Below are positions 27,401 through 42,400 of a stretch of DNA of 64,000 nt, one piece after another. Every line of letters starts with the position of its first letter. Within the stretch, counting starts at the first letter, position 1. The stretch is from NCBI GenBank assembly GCA_949128115.1, contig OX421962.1, positions 102,020,836 through 102,084,835 on the forward strand, written 5' to 3'. The notes beneath the pieces were generated by a model that saw only the letters and a program-made list of their open reading frames with translations, was not told the DNA's origin and did no database searches. Origin of the DNA: Anaspis maculata (Eukaryota > Arthropoda > Insecta > Coleoptera > Scraptiidae). The position numbers and the translations under genes were made by a program.

Positions 27401-30400
27401 ATCTTATTTACCTCAATCACAGACCTCAATCAATCTCACGAATGATGAAATACGTTTTTTACTATACTGTATCTCTTGTGTGTGTCCAGATAATAAGCAA
27501 GGACGATCACCATTGGTGGCAGGCGAGGAAGGACAACGCCGCCGGTTCGGCAGGTCTGATTCCTTCGCCTGAATTGCAAGAATGGAGGATAATCTACGCC
27601 CAGCCAGACAAAACAACCAAGGAACAAGGTATTGCATTGATTTTCTCCAAATTAGGTATTTATTATTTTTTTAATTTTCGTTATATTCGTTATCATCATT
27701 TCTCTCTGGCTTTGTTTGTCTACGTTCGCTTCTCTAATTTCCATATACATATCATCAATAAAATAACAATGCCCTGAGATGAGAATATGAAGGAGATATC
27801 TGAGAGGAAAGTGTTTTTGGTATTTTGTTATTTGTGTATACTTACTTTGAGTTTTATGTGGGTCATGTGTCACGAGCATTTCCAGCAGTTCATAAAACTT
27901 CAATGGCTGATCCCTCACTGTTGCATGTTCTTGTGTAAACTTACTACTAAATCTCTGACGTGCGTTAGTTCATCTGGTTTCCATAAATTGGATACTCTCG
28001 GATACTCAAAATAATAATGTATATTAATTCGATCTACATATTTTGTAAAATAAGGTCTCAAACGTCCACTTTTGTGATGTCATATTTAGGTTAATGAAAT
28101 GATATTGTTTAAACGTCAACAATTCGCTATAGGTTGGTCAACAAGCCTAGATCTCATGAACGAGAAATATCGATGCCCAAATTACGTATAATTACGTAAA
28201 TAAAACCTCAAGTCAAGACGTCTTGGCAGGGAGGCCGTTACACAAAAACATCAAAACATTTTGTCGCTTTGTTGAAATGTTTAGCTGAAGCCTGTCAAAA
28301 AATGACTGAAAACATGAAAACCTAAAAAGACATTCGCTATGAATCATTTTCAAAATTCATTTTCACATTCAGAAACTACATCAAACATGATATCAATATC
28401 CCAAAAAAAAATGCTTGGCACTATTGAGTTATTGTAACACGCGGGCCCTTTAAGTTGGTTATTGACAAAGGGCGGTCGTGTAACTATATTATAGAGGAAG
28501 GGTATGACTCGTTACTGTCCAGGAAGACCTTAAAACTAAGTCGATAGCGTAAACGCTGCCACCATCGCAAAGGTATTCAATATATTCCCGCTTCACGGGC
28601 CGGGAGAAGGGGTGAACAATGAATAGAGTGCACACGAAAGAGTTATTGGTAGACGTGCTCTTCGGATTTCTTCAGATGGGAGGCGTATCAAGGGAGGTTT
28701 CGGGTTCAAGCAACCGTGAGAGCAGATAGTGTGGACTTTGTTGTAATGCAGTAATAGTTTATTTCAAATGATAGGTAGTTAAGTAAAATCAACCAAGAAC
28801 AAAGTATATTTATAAATGGAAAAAAGGTGTTCAGAAAGCATAAATAATAGTCAGTTAGCTAGTCTAGGGCTAGGTTTGCTTCAATTATCAATTAAAAATA
28901 TGGAATGTCCGCAAAGTAACAATAAGAGACAATCAACACGTGGTTACCAAAGTTATAGGTTACGTCACTGTGAACCATGTGACGTCAACCCATCATTGGA
29001 AATGATACAGCAAATGCGGTTATTGCGGTATTTCTGAAAGGCCCTTTCTGTGAGTAAATCCAGAGAGGTATATTTTATGTATCAACGAGAGAGATATATC
29101 TTGTGATTGAACAAGAGAGGTATATTTTGGTATTTACACCAGAGAGAGAGATGACAGAGTGGGCTCGAGCGCTCGCGAGAGCGTCAAATATTCATTCTAA
29201 CAATATTGAGAGGACGCGACTGTTCAGTTTTTGTGATATTTTCACCCGCGCGGTCATTTTACTGGACGTAACGGTATTATTCATCATGTCGGCGGTCCTA
29301 ATCATTTGCGATTCATAAGCAACTTTTCTATTTCAATATGGGGATATAAGCCCTACCTGGTTGGCTGATCATCTCACTAAAAAAATGACTTTATAGTTTC
29401 GATCCACCAAGGAGTAATTTTCCGGCTATTTCGTGGATTATTACTACTTGTCAACGCCTGGGTTTATGAATGACAGCTCCTGGTTTTCCAATCTTGAATT
29501 TTGGGTCCATGAAACGGCCTTTTTGGCCTCATTTAATTAGGTACATGAACCACTTTTCACTAGAAATTAGGAATACTCGGCATAAATTAATAATTCAGGC
29601 GGCAAAGAACCGCTCTTACGAAGTTCGCGGTCTAATTGATCCCCGATGACTGATTATCTCATTATTCCGAACTGACTGAACTAAACTGACCAAGACTTTT
29701 ATCACCTCGGTAGACCTGTTTCGCGTAGGTTCTCTTAGCCATTCTGACGGCCGAGAAGCCTGCCTTTCAGCGAAACCAAATCCTCCTGCAGATTGCCAAA
29801 TGAGTTTTCGTCTAGACGATAAGGGAAATGGTTATGATTCCCGTTGATTGAATGGTTTTTTAGCAGCAAACTCTGAAACACTACATGCTCGCGGTCACGT
29901 AGCTACTTATGGGGTATATCTTGCAGAAGGAAATTATTGAACGCTATTAACGGAGAATAAGGGCCGTCTCATCTATTAATACTCTCTCTTGATTCCAAGT
30001 TATCCATTTTTATAAGCCATCCAAAGCTTCCGTAGGGGAACACTCTGAGAATATTATGATTTTGATTTGACCAATTTCCATGTATGGTAAAGTGGGGAAT
30101 TCTAGTACCCGCTTTGCTTCATTATCAAGACAATTTTGATGATCCTAAACATTTTTGAGGTTGAGATTTTTTTAAATTTAGTATTATTAGCAAATGCAAA
30201 TTTTGCAAATAATCTAAGTATTTTGGCCTCAAATTTCAGCCGTTTTATCAGAAACATGCAAAACAACTTTTCCGCATTTTCTTAATAGCATCGAAAAGTT
30301 TCAATGAAATTAAGATTTTTTTGATGCGTCTCTAAACTTCAACTCAATTTGGGGTGGAAGTGAGGTTGAGGGACGTAATAATTTTCTTTTTTTTTAAGAT

Positions 30401-33400
30401 TCTGCTGCGACTTCTTATTACTACCAAGAAAACGAGATTTTTTTTCTTATCAAACGGCTGAAACCTAAAGCCATAATTGATCATTTGCAAATTCACATTT
30501 CACAATATTCATTTACGAAAAATCCTAACCTCAAAAATCTTCAGGTTATCACAATTTCCTTGATAGCTCACTGGTGCCAAGCATTTTTTTGGAAATAATA
30601 TCACGTTCTATGTAGGTTCTGAATGTGAAAATGAATTTTGAAAAATATTAATGCAAAATGTTTTTTTTAATCAAAGTTTCTTCCCAGGCCGGCCCTGTAA
30701 ATTCAAAAGTCAAATCCTGATTCGCCTGGAAAAACTGGACCTATTCTTAGGCTATGTCCATTTGGTGGTGAAACACCCTGTATGTACACCTGTGTTGTTA
30801 CAAGATAATGTAGGTACAGCTAGACGGCTGCGGAATTTGACATTCAAAGTGGAAATACTGCTTTTGGTGAGCCAAATCGAGTTCAACATTGAAGATTCTC
30901 ATCAAACTTCTCTTATTGATGAGCTGTGATGTTCAGCTTGATTTGGCTTACCAAAAGCATTACTCTCACCTCGAATGTTACATTTCGCGGTCTTCTGGAA
31001 AACAACGTATACAATGCATCAAATTAGCTTTTCAAAACACTGGAATCTGCCAAAGTGGCATTTGGAGTTACCCAAAAGTAAACACATCACCAGATGAAGT
31101 AGTCCACCCCAAAATTTCGTCTCACTTTGGGTGGGTGTATCTCGGAGAGAAAGGAACCGATTTTGAAAAACTGATCATGTCTGAAAACGCATTTTATTTG
31201 GCTATAAGGCGCTGCATTAGGGAGTGTGAATAATGACTGGATACTTTATATACAGGGTAACAACGGAAAGTGTGTCGATGTGGTCACTTTTCAACCATGT
31301 TCTACTTTTGCAAAAAAATTCCAAATTTTTTCTAGGGCTATTTTTGGGAAGCTGTCATCACTATCTCGAAACAGCTCTCGATTTTCATTATTATTTTGAT
31401 TTTTAGAGAAGCGAGTCATTTTTCGTGGAATATGAGTTTTTTCATGCCGTTTCTCTCTTGGGTCATGCAGCTTTTCCAAATTCAGCAAAAAATGCATAAT
31501 TTGCAATAACAAACCGTCACATTGAAAAATTTAACCTCGCCGACCCCTAATGGTTCTACCTCCTAGTTATCGCCTAGACCTCTTTGAGGTCGGCCGCAAA
31601 GGGGGTAGGTGACGGTGATACAAATCACATTTAGTTATACAGGGTTGCTCAAGTAATGCATCGCAAGACGTATCTATAATTTTACCTAAGCGATTCAGAC
31701 ACCATACGCTCCATTAGAAAAAAATCTGAAATGCCTTCATTTTATTGACATATAAGAAATCCGAATTTACCGTCAGTTCCACAAAAAAGTTGATCAGCGA
31801 TCAAGGCTAATTGCAGATTAACTGAACTTCTTTCTGTTGAATGCCAGGCGATTACCCGCAAAAAATGCCTGAAATCTGTGCTAGGCCCCTAGGCCCATCA
31901 TCTTCTCATTATTGGGAGATAGACCAGCGTTTCTATTGATCAGTCAGCTACAAATTGACAAATAAAAATCACGAATCAACTAATCTTGTATTACCTGTTC
32001 TGTGGAACCCTTAGTTAGCCTCAAAAAAAAGTAACAAAAATTAATCAAGAAAATCCGACTTGAGATTCAAAAAAATGTAAGACAAATCAGTCAAGAAAAA
32101 TTTTGTCCCGACAAACATTTATTAAAAATGAAAAAAATGGAGGGCTCAAAGCAAACAAAAATCAACTTACGAACTGCTAGGAGATGAACTAACGCCAATA
32201 ACAGCTCTACAGGGTTCGACGTGGAAAACTCCGCCAGACAGAACCTCTGTAGAAAGTCTATAAACCACACACACGTAACGCATGCCCTATCGATGTACTT
32301 GAGTTCTATACCATTTACTAACTAAAAACTGAACTTTTAAAAACTCTAATATCATAAAACTAAACCTTGATTTTTTGTTGGTGTGACCTGTATTTTTGTT
32401 GAATGCTAGACGTGGAAAAAGGATGTACTTCTCATGCTAACGGTTGTGATGGTACCACAGGTATATGATATGCCAAAACTTTAATGTAGTGTTTCAAGCA
32501 TGCAACGCATATTTTAGTATGGTGTTTCTCTCTATACTTCTCAAGTGTTTTTCCTGGTAGAGTTATATAAACCAATATAGTATAGGGTCTTAGTAAAGAA
32601 TATTTTTGTGATCTGCTGGGAAACATTGTTTGTCTTCAATCATCTAGGTATAGGATATTTAGCGAAGAAAAAAATAGGTACGAATGAAAGTTGCATGATA
32701 TGGGAGCGTGATAGTTCGCTTTTCTTTTTTTGGCAGAGAAAGCTTTCCAGTGCGTGACTAATTGAGTTTGGTTTTCAGTCAATTGCTCAATATTTGGTCG
32801 AAAGAAGAAGCAGTACAAGGACAAGTATTTGGCGAAGCACAATGCTGTTTTTGACCAATTAGATGTAAATACGTACGAAGAAGTTGTAAAATTGCCAAGT
32901 AAGTTTCTCTTCAAATCTTTTGCGTCAACTCTAAATGAGAGAAAAATTCCTCCGTATTGCACGACGACGGTGGAAACATGGCGCGGGTGGAATTTTTTGT
33001 GATTTGATGAATGTGTTTCAGTGACTGATCCGGCTTTCCAGAGGAAAACCCTCGTGCTTTTAGGGGCGCACGGCGTAGGAAGGAGACATATTAAAAATAC
33101 CCTCATAGCGAGACATCCAGATGAATATGCTTATCCCATTCCGCGTAAGAATACCATTTTTATTATCTACTTTCTTTTTCTTTTTGTATTTTCGCGTAGC
33201 CGGTGTCGTTAATAGTCCAAAAACGGTTCACTATTGAAAATTGACATGTTTCAGATACAACGAGGCAGCCCAGGGCTGACGAGGAAAACGGTAGGAATTA
33301 CTTTTTCGTGTCCCACGACGAGATGATGGCGGACATTGCTGCCAATGAGTATTTGGAATACGGTAATTGAACTTTGAAATTTCGAACAAATTTCTGGATG

Positions 33401-36400
33401 TACTTCGAGCAAACGGTGCAGAAATTTGATCAGAAATCGATGCGTTACTTAGAAAAGTATCTATGTGGGTGATTACTCAACTAATTTCGTGTTGCTTTGC
33501 AGGAACGCATGAAGATGCTATGTACGGGACAAAATTAGATACAATTCGAAAAATTCATCAAGAAGGTAAAATGGCCATTCTCGATGTCGAACCTCAAGCA
33601 CTTAAAGTGTTACGTACTGCTGAGTTCTCACCATATGTTGTGTTCATTGCCGCTCCGGCTTTGCAAAACATTGCAGATGTAAGCGTCTTTTATTTTCTTT
33701 CTAAATGTTCATTGTCTAGTGCCTAGATTTCTTTCAATTTCTTGTTTTGCTTCATGTAATGGCGATTCCGTGCTCACTTGCCACTTCCCAAAATAATAAT
33801 CTAGTCGTTTTCTTGAGTAGCTAGAAGGTACCTATCCTGCTATTTATTTTGTGCGAGCACTGAAGCTACGCTGACTTAACTGAATTTGAGCATGGAGTCA
33901 CCATAATATGAGCCATGAACTCCTTTGTTGCCCTGTTTTCTTTCGTATATCCGGAAGGCTGATTTACAGAGATATTATTAATGCGGAATATCACATATGA
34001 AATTCTTTGTAGTACATAACAAAGTTCAAGATTAGATTTCCAGCCATTGTTGAGACTTCTTTGCTCGTAATATCTTACACCACTCATAAATAATGCAGGT
34101 GGATTTCGTTTTTGTTCCGCCCTTATTGCTTTCTGTATAATCAAATAATTTTAAAAACTGAACTAAAGGAAAGTTCCAGTGTCCCGTTGATGTTTGAAAA
34201 TTTGATATGAACCGTAGAGACATACGAACAGCACAGTTCTTGCGAGGAAATTGCGCAATATGATTTATGGTTTAATGAAGTCCTCTGGTATAAATTTCAT
34301 AATACCTACTACCTAGACAAAACAATATCAAGTTGATTAACTATCATATCAAATCATGTTGATTCTAACTTTGCGATCAAGACCGCAGGCATGTCAATTT
34401 AGGAATCGCAGCGCCATTAGCGGCTACATTTCAAACTATCGGTGTTGGGCAGATATGATTGACGGGTAGGAGGCCAATACTGGAAAATAAAAATGTTCGA
34501 CTACAGTTTTCTAGTCCAATATAATCGTGGTGCAAAATGGCAAGTCTCGTCCCTGTCGTCATACTCACCATTGGTAACGTTTGAATGGTTTATTGAGAGG
34601 CAATATAATGATGACAAAAAAGGCAGTTTTATTCATCTCGAGTACTACTTACTAATAAATAAATGAATGTTTTCCTCCTTCTGAAACTTATCGCGGTTAT
34701 AGGAGTTTCTTTACCATTTATTCATCATATCAAAGTACAGAAAAATCCAATTTTTTCCAATCACCCAGACCTATGCTGCGGGGAATCGAACCCCAAAGTC
34801 TTGCGTCAAAGGCAGATACACTACCGCCTTCGCCACGGGCTCGTCGAGGTAGTACTTACTACGGTAGAGCAGGCTAAGCAAATAGTCGTCTTCGTCATGA
34901 ATCAAGTGGGCGCTATTTTTGCTGCCAAGTGTACCTACATCAACTTCCCCTTCAAGATATTCTAGTAAATTGAAAACCAGTCCTTGAAAGTATATCTTGT
35001 AGTGTCCAAATATGTTCATTGCAATTCTCTGTATCTCATAATATACAGCTGTTCAAAAAAAGACGCGCGGTATAACTTCGGCGATGTTCGTAACAGTAAC
35101 CTCGTCTCTTATAATTTTTGGTTTTAGCTTTGGGACGTGCGGCCCTAAGGGCCCCATTGTATCGGTCAGGTTGGTTTCACTTTTGCACTAAAATTCCCAT
35201 GTGTCGCAATTATACTTTCCTCTTAATGCTCGAGTTCTAATTTCTTGTCGCGACGTGTGGTCAAGCCGACTCCTTCCGCTGTCGAGACGTAATTCCTCGC
35301 TGATTTCTCCCTCGACTTCTAGATTGAGCTCGCGCGGTCTTCACGTGCTTTTTCTCAACTGATACGGGGTTTCTTGCTTATCCTGTGTGAACATTTTTCG
35401 CTGCCGCGAACCCAATCTGGTTAATTGGTTTTGTCTAGACGTCGCACAGTGGGGTATTCGCATTGAAAAGTTGGCCAAAACTATTTGTTCACTTTTTTCA
35501 ATTTCAGAATGTTCTAAATCATCAACATATGAGGTAATAAAAGAAAAAAAACTTCCTGGTGACAAGAAATATATTTTTGGAAAATTAATCAAATAACTCC
35601 TATACATACAGAGAACGGGTAGGTACAAAAAACTGAAAGAGCTGTAGTGTTGTTTGAACTGATTGAACTGAGTGAACCGATTTTGAAAATTGATACACCA
35701 AATTTAATGGTTTCAAGCCTACTGTCGTCTGACATAGAACTATCTAAATATTTTCGGTGGTAAGGCTTCTGAGTAATAAAAAAATATTCCATATATTTTT
35801 TGTTTTGAAGTATTTGCAATAGTGTAGGAAAATGCCAAAAAGAACGGGAGGCGCAAATATGCGCAGGAGATTTTTTTTAGCCATGAAATAGAAGCTTTAC
35901 ACTTCATGTCGGCCAAAAAAACACAGCTCGGAAGCCTTTGGAAGTATTACTTGATCGTTTTAGAAAATCTAACATTTTACAAGAAATGCACAAATTATTA
36001 CATAATGTTCAAGGACAAATAACTGCATACAGACTAGTCTTAAAAAAATATAAACATTCATGGAAATAAAGTCCATACGTTGTTCTCAAACATCCATCAA
36101 GAAGCAGATGACAAAAATCTCCTAGAACTGGAATGAGGACTATTAATCTTGTGCGCCGTAGCTTACACCACAAAAAAAAACAAATATGACGCAAACGAAC
36201 GTCAACTTTTTTAACAGCTGGTACTTTTGAATGGTTGCACTCACAACAGCTGCACTCACATGCATTATGAACTCATTATTCGGCTATAACAGGATATAAG
36301 AATTTTTTGAATTGGGGAACTTTAAAGAAATTGAGTTTTGGCCAACTTTATAACCTAAATACCCCACTGTGTGTCGCCAGATATCCCTTGTTATCTCGCT

Positions 36401-39400
36401 AAGATAGATAATTCTTTTGTTACACTTTGCGAGTGCTTACATGAATTTGTCACGTAGGCTTCGGTTGGGATTTATTTGAATATCAAACAGAAAATTATTA
36501 ACGTTATTCTATGTGATGAATTAAAGCTGTCTCTCTCTTAGCTTGAATCAAATAGATCATTTGTATCATCTAACAGGGTTTTACGCAGAGGAATAGTATA
36601 ATATGTTAGAAATTGATAAAAATGCAATAATTCACAAGAGCTGAACCAGGGTGAGTTGGTATCCGCATTGCTACATAGTCATCCAGCCAGTATAGAGCTA
36701 GGCTTACTTTTTATAATATTCAGAAGCAACCAAATTTGTTGCGCATTTTGTATTAACAGTCGAAATGTGGTCGCTAAAATTGTAGGTTACGTCACTGTGA
36801 TGCATGTGACGTCAACCCGTCATCAATCTAATATAGCAAGGCGTTCGCGCATCCTCAATGCGGCCACATTGTATTCAAAAGGGAGATACATTTTCTCGAA
36901 CAGAGAGGCGAGACTTAACGTCACAGCCTCCGTGTTTGTATCAGGCGCTCCGAACAGAGAGGTAATTTTTGTGAGTAAACCCAAAAAGGGATGAAGAGTT
37001 GCGAGCGAGTGAGAACGTTGTTTATTTCAATATTTTCAGACCTACTAATCAGCTAATTGATCAGAAAGTTTAATTCTTTCTCAAGATTTAGGCTGGTCAT
37101 CACATTATGTTTTATTACAATTCATTGATAATTAATAATGCTTTTGATGAATTTCAATAGTTCACCAAAGTTGTTTGTTGAGGTAAAAGTTAGGAAAGTT
37201 TTAATTGAGTTGAGTTTTCAGATATTATATTGGAAAAAAAAATGTTTCTCTTCTTATCGGCTTTTTCTTGCCATAGGAGTTTGCCCGTTTATTTATTAAT
37301 TATACAAACTTAGATAAGTGCTAATTTTGGACAACACAACACCCAGACTTTTCACCGGAAATTAAACCCGGGACTTCTGCGTCGCAGGCAGCCACTCGAC
37401 CGCCTGCGCCACGGGGCCGTCGATTATATTAGTTATGAGTGTCCGGTCTCTATATTGTTTGAAAACACAAATCTCTCTGACTGCTACTTCACTGGATCAT
37501 CGGACTTGGATACCTTCGCCTGATGAGCCCCCAACAGGGGGAAACACGTGTCTGTAGAGCTCTGGTCTGGTTGTCCGATTTTGTGGTAGTCGGAGAGCCA
37601 CTAATATCAATTTTACCTAATTAAGTGGAACAATTTTACCTAATTAAGTGGAACTTTTTTCACCTTTTCTGTATATTTTCTATACGTATCATTCCGCTAC
37701 CAACCTTCAACTTCAATTATTACAAACTGGAGAAATAGTATTTTCCCCAGAGGATTTTTACCAAGGGCTTCTAACAGTAAGTCCGAAATTTTTCAAAACC
37801 CGAGCCGGCAACAGGCCGAATCCCCGTAAGGCTATTCAAAGTAATTCGTGTTTTGGTTAATGATTGAAGTTTCCCAACGGGCCTTGTTCAACATTAACAT
37901 TGGGTGGTATCAGAAAATGCAGTGCCGGCCCTGCCATCCTGAAACCTAAAAACAGCCAGCACGGCAATTTTCAAAACTCAACTTTGGAAGCCTCTATCTC
38001 CATTACAATGCGATTCCGATGTAATTTTTTTGAAACCGTCCAGGTATTCTTTATGCGCTACTACCCAGGCAGCAAGCGAATATTCATTAAATATTAAAAA
38101 CTGAATGTTCGCTGAATATTAAGAACGACAGATTTTTTTAGCTTCAATGAATATTAGTCCTAATATTAAGTGAATACTAGTTTCAATATTGAGCGAATAT
38201 TAGTTTTAATATTGGGTGGATATTAATTTTACTATTGAGTGGATATTAGTTTTATTATTTGTTGAATATTAGTTTTAATATCGTGTGAATACTGGTTTTA
38301 ATATTGAGTCAACATTAACTTTGATATTGGGTGAGTATTGGTTTCAAATAGCAGATGAATATTAGCTTTGATATTAAACAATAAAGCTGCAGACAATACA
38401 GGACACAATTATTTATTATAATAATACATCATATTGTTAGTTTGGAAAACTGGAAACTTTAAAATATTATGGCCCTGAGCCTCAATCACTCCGCTATTGT
38501 CTCTGGGATATTATCGTTGTTTATTGTCGTTCCCCGTTTTTCTGGAACACAAAAATTTATAAGCAATATTTACTTGCCTAGATACTTACTGAATTTGGTA
38601 GGTACTACTATAAAAAAAATGTTATCACATGGCGATGATGGCGTTAGGCGAGCTTTGCTCGTAGTGAGATGCAAACCAATTTCTCTCTCAACAACATGCA
38701 TCCTCAGCCACATTTGAATGTGTTTGTCGAATAGGCACTGAAAATAAAAGCTAAGTTATTTCTGAGTTCGAAATGATCAATTATTCTTTCTCACCAAAGA
38801 GCACCTAATACAGAATCGAGTACAGAATAGAATTTTTTGAAGGTCAGCTTTTTTGGCACCTGTCGTGGAAGAACTATAGTAAGCAGACTATAAGCAGAGT
38901 ATGAGTAGCTTCTTCAACATATTTTGGACCCCAGGAAACGTAGAATTTTTACCTAAAGAACGAAAGTAAATAAATATGAACAATAATAATTTTTAGTACA
39001 ATAATGCATACCTACCAGTTTCTTGAAGTCTTCTTTTTTGTAAGATGTTTTAATTTTAGAAGTACCTAAACATCGAATGATCTGATAATTATTCATGAAC
39101 CATTTTCCTTATTACAAAAAAGCCTGTAGGAGCTGCAAAAGACATCCAATTCAAAAAATGAAGTACTTTCGGAAGTATAGGTACCCTAGCCTGATGTATT
39201 GTGATGTGTTGATACGACTTCGAGGTAGGTACCTACTCGTAAATCGATTATGAGCCTGCATGACGCTCTCCCTTCGACCGCTCTCCGCAGCTTTAAGGAT
39301 ACATCTGAGTCTATATTCATTGGCATCTGGTCAGCAACTGTGAACGACGGTGGATTTTGCCGCTTTTGTTTCTTTGGGACCTTTCGAACAAAGGTATTTT

Positions 39401-42400
39401 AAACAGGAAATAGATCGTGATGATTGCGGAGATGGCGGGAACAACGCTACTGAGGGAGCTCGAGATTAATAATCCGTAATCTGTCCGCATTAAGAAAAGT
39501 TTTTCCGTTTTCAAACTATCTCAAAGGGGAAACTTCCGGTATGGGAAAAATTCTCGCGTGATCACCCTGTACGCGTACTTATCAAAAATTCAAAAACACA
39601 TACTTATATTTATGTTTTTTTTTTAACTCAAAGATAACGTATTGGCTCTAGAGGACACATTACGTCCTGGCAGGTCTGAGAGACAAGGGGTAGTATTAAT
39701 AAAAAATAAGCATAAGCATTTGCTTGGATTTCATAGGCGTTGCTAGGGAAAATCTGCTCAGCAACTCCTCAAAAATCTAAGCAAATGCTTGTACTTATTT
39801 CTTATTAATATTACCCAAGAATCCGAGATGTTATCTGATACTTATACTAAAATACCCACTGATGCAATAAATTCTTCATAAAACTATTCATAATGAGCAA
39901 AGTACTGGTAGGAAAATTGATTATAGGTACCTACCGCGTTACGTTTTTCACTATTTTTGTTATCAATATGTAAGACGTAATTATAAAATAGATCATTGCA
40001 GATGTAGACCCTACACGAACCTCGACATTAACTTGTCTTTAGCTTATGGATAGGAGTCTTTGACAAAATTAGCGGAGTCGAGTAAGTGAGTCGGCAGAAT
40101 AGTAAATCATACAATAGTAATCTGCATAGATGCGCAGGTAGGCAGGTATACCTACCGAATTCCGTACAAGTGGTGCAGGCCGCTGATAGGTATAGGTACT
40201 TACCCACTGACGTACTTACCCGTGTAGCGTGTAGCGGTATAATGCCATCAGTGTAAGCACAAAGTAGCCTAATAGCATTGTATGTATACCAGGTGTCCGC
40301 GCGAAAACTTACATCAGTTGCGATAATTTCCGCAATTTTCAAGGTAGGTACCTACAGATTTCAAATTTCACAGTATCAAGTAGTAACGCGTATTTCTACA
40401 TGTCTCTGTAGTTTGACAAGAAACATCAAAGTCAAATGTGTTGCAATTTTAGATAAAAAAATCAAAAATCTAATTTCTCAAAAAACGGCCCCGTGGCGCA
40501 GGCGGTCGAGCGAAAGGCTCCAGGTTCGATTCCTGGTCTTGTCTGGGTGTTGTGTACGTCCATGATTTGCGCTTGTTATGGATTTTTCAGCCGTTTGTAT
40601 ATTGATAATAAAGCGCAAAAACTCTTATAGCGTGAGAAGCCGATAAAGAGAAAAACATTTATTTATTTATTTATATTTAATTTCCCAAAAAAAAGTGAGC
40701 TTTTTTCTCAATTTTTCACAGATATATATTAAGAATGACTTAAAAAAAAAGATAGAAAACAAGGGGTGCCATTTGAAAATAAATTGAGATTGCTAGGGGT
40801 GAAACGAATTGGTCCGCTCCGTTCTTACTTACCAATCAATGTCCCCCGCGTTACTGATTGACACTGTGAAACTTGAAAATTGTATCTTGAAAATTGTGGA
40901 AATTATCGCAACCGGGGCTTTTCGCACGGACACCCGGCACCCGGTAGGTATGTCTGTAATGCAGCGTTGAGTGTAATAGTCCAATTGCAATGGATTAAGG
41001 ATGAAGTTAAATTGATGAAATAAGGCTTTGCGGAATCAATCGCAGTGGGCTTATTCCTTGATAGAAATTTACCATTCAGGTCTAAAATTCCATCCCAAAC
41101 ATTCAATTATGAATATCACGATATCAGTTTATAGTTCCATCCTTAACATTCAGCTACAAATATTCACTGAGTATTCGTCTGAAAATCCCATCTCAAATAT
41201 TCAGTAACGAATATTCACCGAATATTCGTGTAAAATTCCATCCTAAACATTGAATAACGAGTATTCACTGAATATTTGTCTAAAATTTCATCTTAAACAT
41301 TCAATAACGAGTATTCACTGAATATTCGTCTAAAATTCCATCCCTAATATTCAGTAACGAATATACAGTGAATATTCAACAAGTATTTCAACCTGAACAT
41401 TCAATAACAAATATTCACCGAGTAATAGGCTAATATTCCACCCTGAACATTCAATAACAAATATTCATAGAATATTAGTCTAATATTCCACCCTAAACAT
41501 TCGATAATGAATATTCACTGAATATTCATCTAATCTTACAAAATGAATGTTTCAATTCCAATATTACGTGAATATTCCGAGTATCTGTTGAATATTAAGA
41601 TAATATTTAATGTTGAATGAATATTAAAATAATATTCACTGAACATTACTTGCTACCTGGGTATCTCTCAAGGTATTGATGAAAAAGTGTAAGCCTGTGT
41701 TATGAAATATAGAAAACTGTGTTGCAAAATATTTCCAAGAGGAAAGCAAAAATATTTTTGTCGCCCATTCCGCGTGAACGCCTGTAAGTGGGTGCACTAA
41801 CTTGAATTTCGAGGCAGGTACTTTTGAAGAAAATTTGATGAAGTATAGGCAAAATACGTGTGTTTTCAAACGTAAGCCTTTAAAGATTACAGAATGCAAT
41901 CTATGAGCTGCGATCTTTTTTGAGCGAATATTCGACCAGGTGAAGATTGGGCCGCGGTTCCTCGCCAAGTGGCGGTTTTATTGCTGGAACTTGTACTGAG
42001 GCGGCCTGATTCTAAATATAAGCTGTTTCCCCAGGCTGCCTTCGGCACACGTTTCCACTGGGTCCTGTATGTACCTGCTCTTTTTATGACAAATCACAAA
42101 AGAACCTGCATTATTCGATTGATTTCTGTGTTCTTTTATTGCCCCAAAAAGTTCCCAAGTTTGTAGCACTTTTTATTTTTCGCATCTACAAACTTCAATG
42201 ATTTCTTGTGTACGGGTTATCTGCCTAGCACACTAAACCCTACAGCGCAGATGGTGCGAAAAAGTGCCCGCTGGGTGGCGTATCGTTCGGCTTGAAACGA
42301 CTATCTCAAATTGTAGCAATGCGGATACCAACTTGCCCTAGTTTACTCTATGCACCAACTAGTCTAGTCCGGGTTTGCCCTATGTGAATTATTGCATTTT

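Larger units (their letters stand above)
38062..41662. mobile_element. 3.6-kb inverted-repeat element with terminal minisatellites
   Basis: Left end TACCCAGGCAGCAAGCGAAT and right end TTACTTGCTACCTGGGTA are inverted copies. The left end carries a 23-bp tandem array (38149-38380) and the right end a 50-bp array (about 41158-41525). Both are rich in GAATATT/AATATTC. Nested elements fill the centre. No transposase or clear target duplication was found. Confidence 0.65.

Noticed and set aside
32636..33106. 156-codon minus-strand ORF
   Set aside because: It is the antisense shadow of CASK exons f and g, which are certain on the plus strand.
34765..34845. Possible tRNA gene (minus strand)
   Set aside because: The A and B boxes belong to a SINE head with body, tail and target duplication. 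The same applies near 37400, 40490 and 57345.
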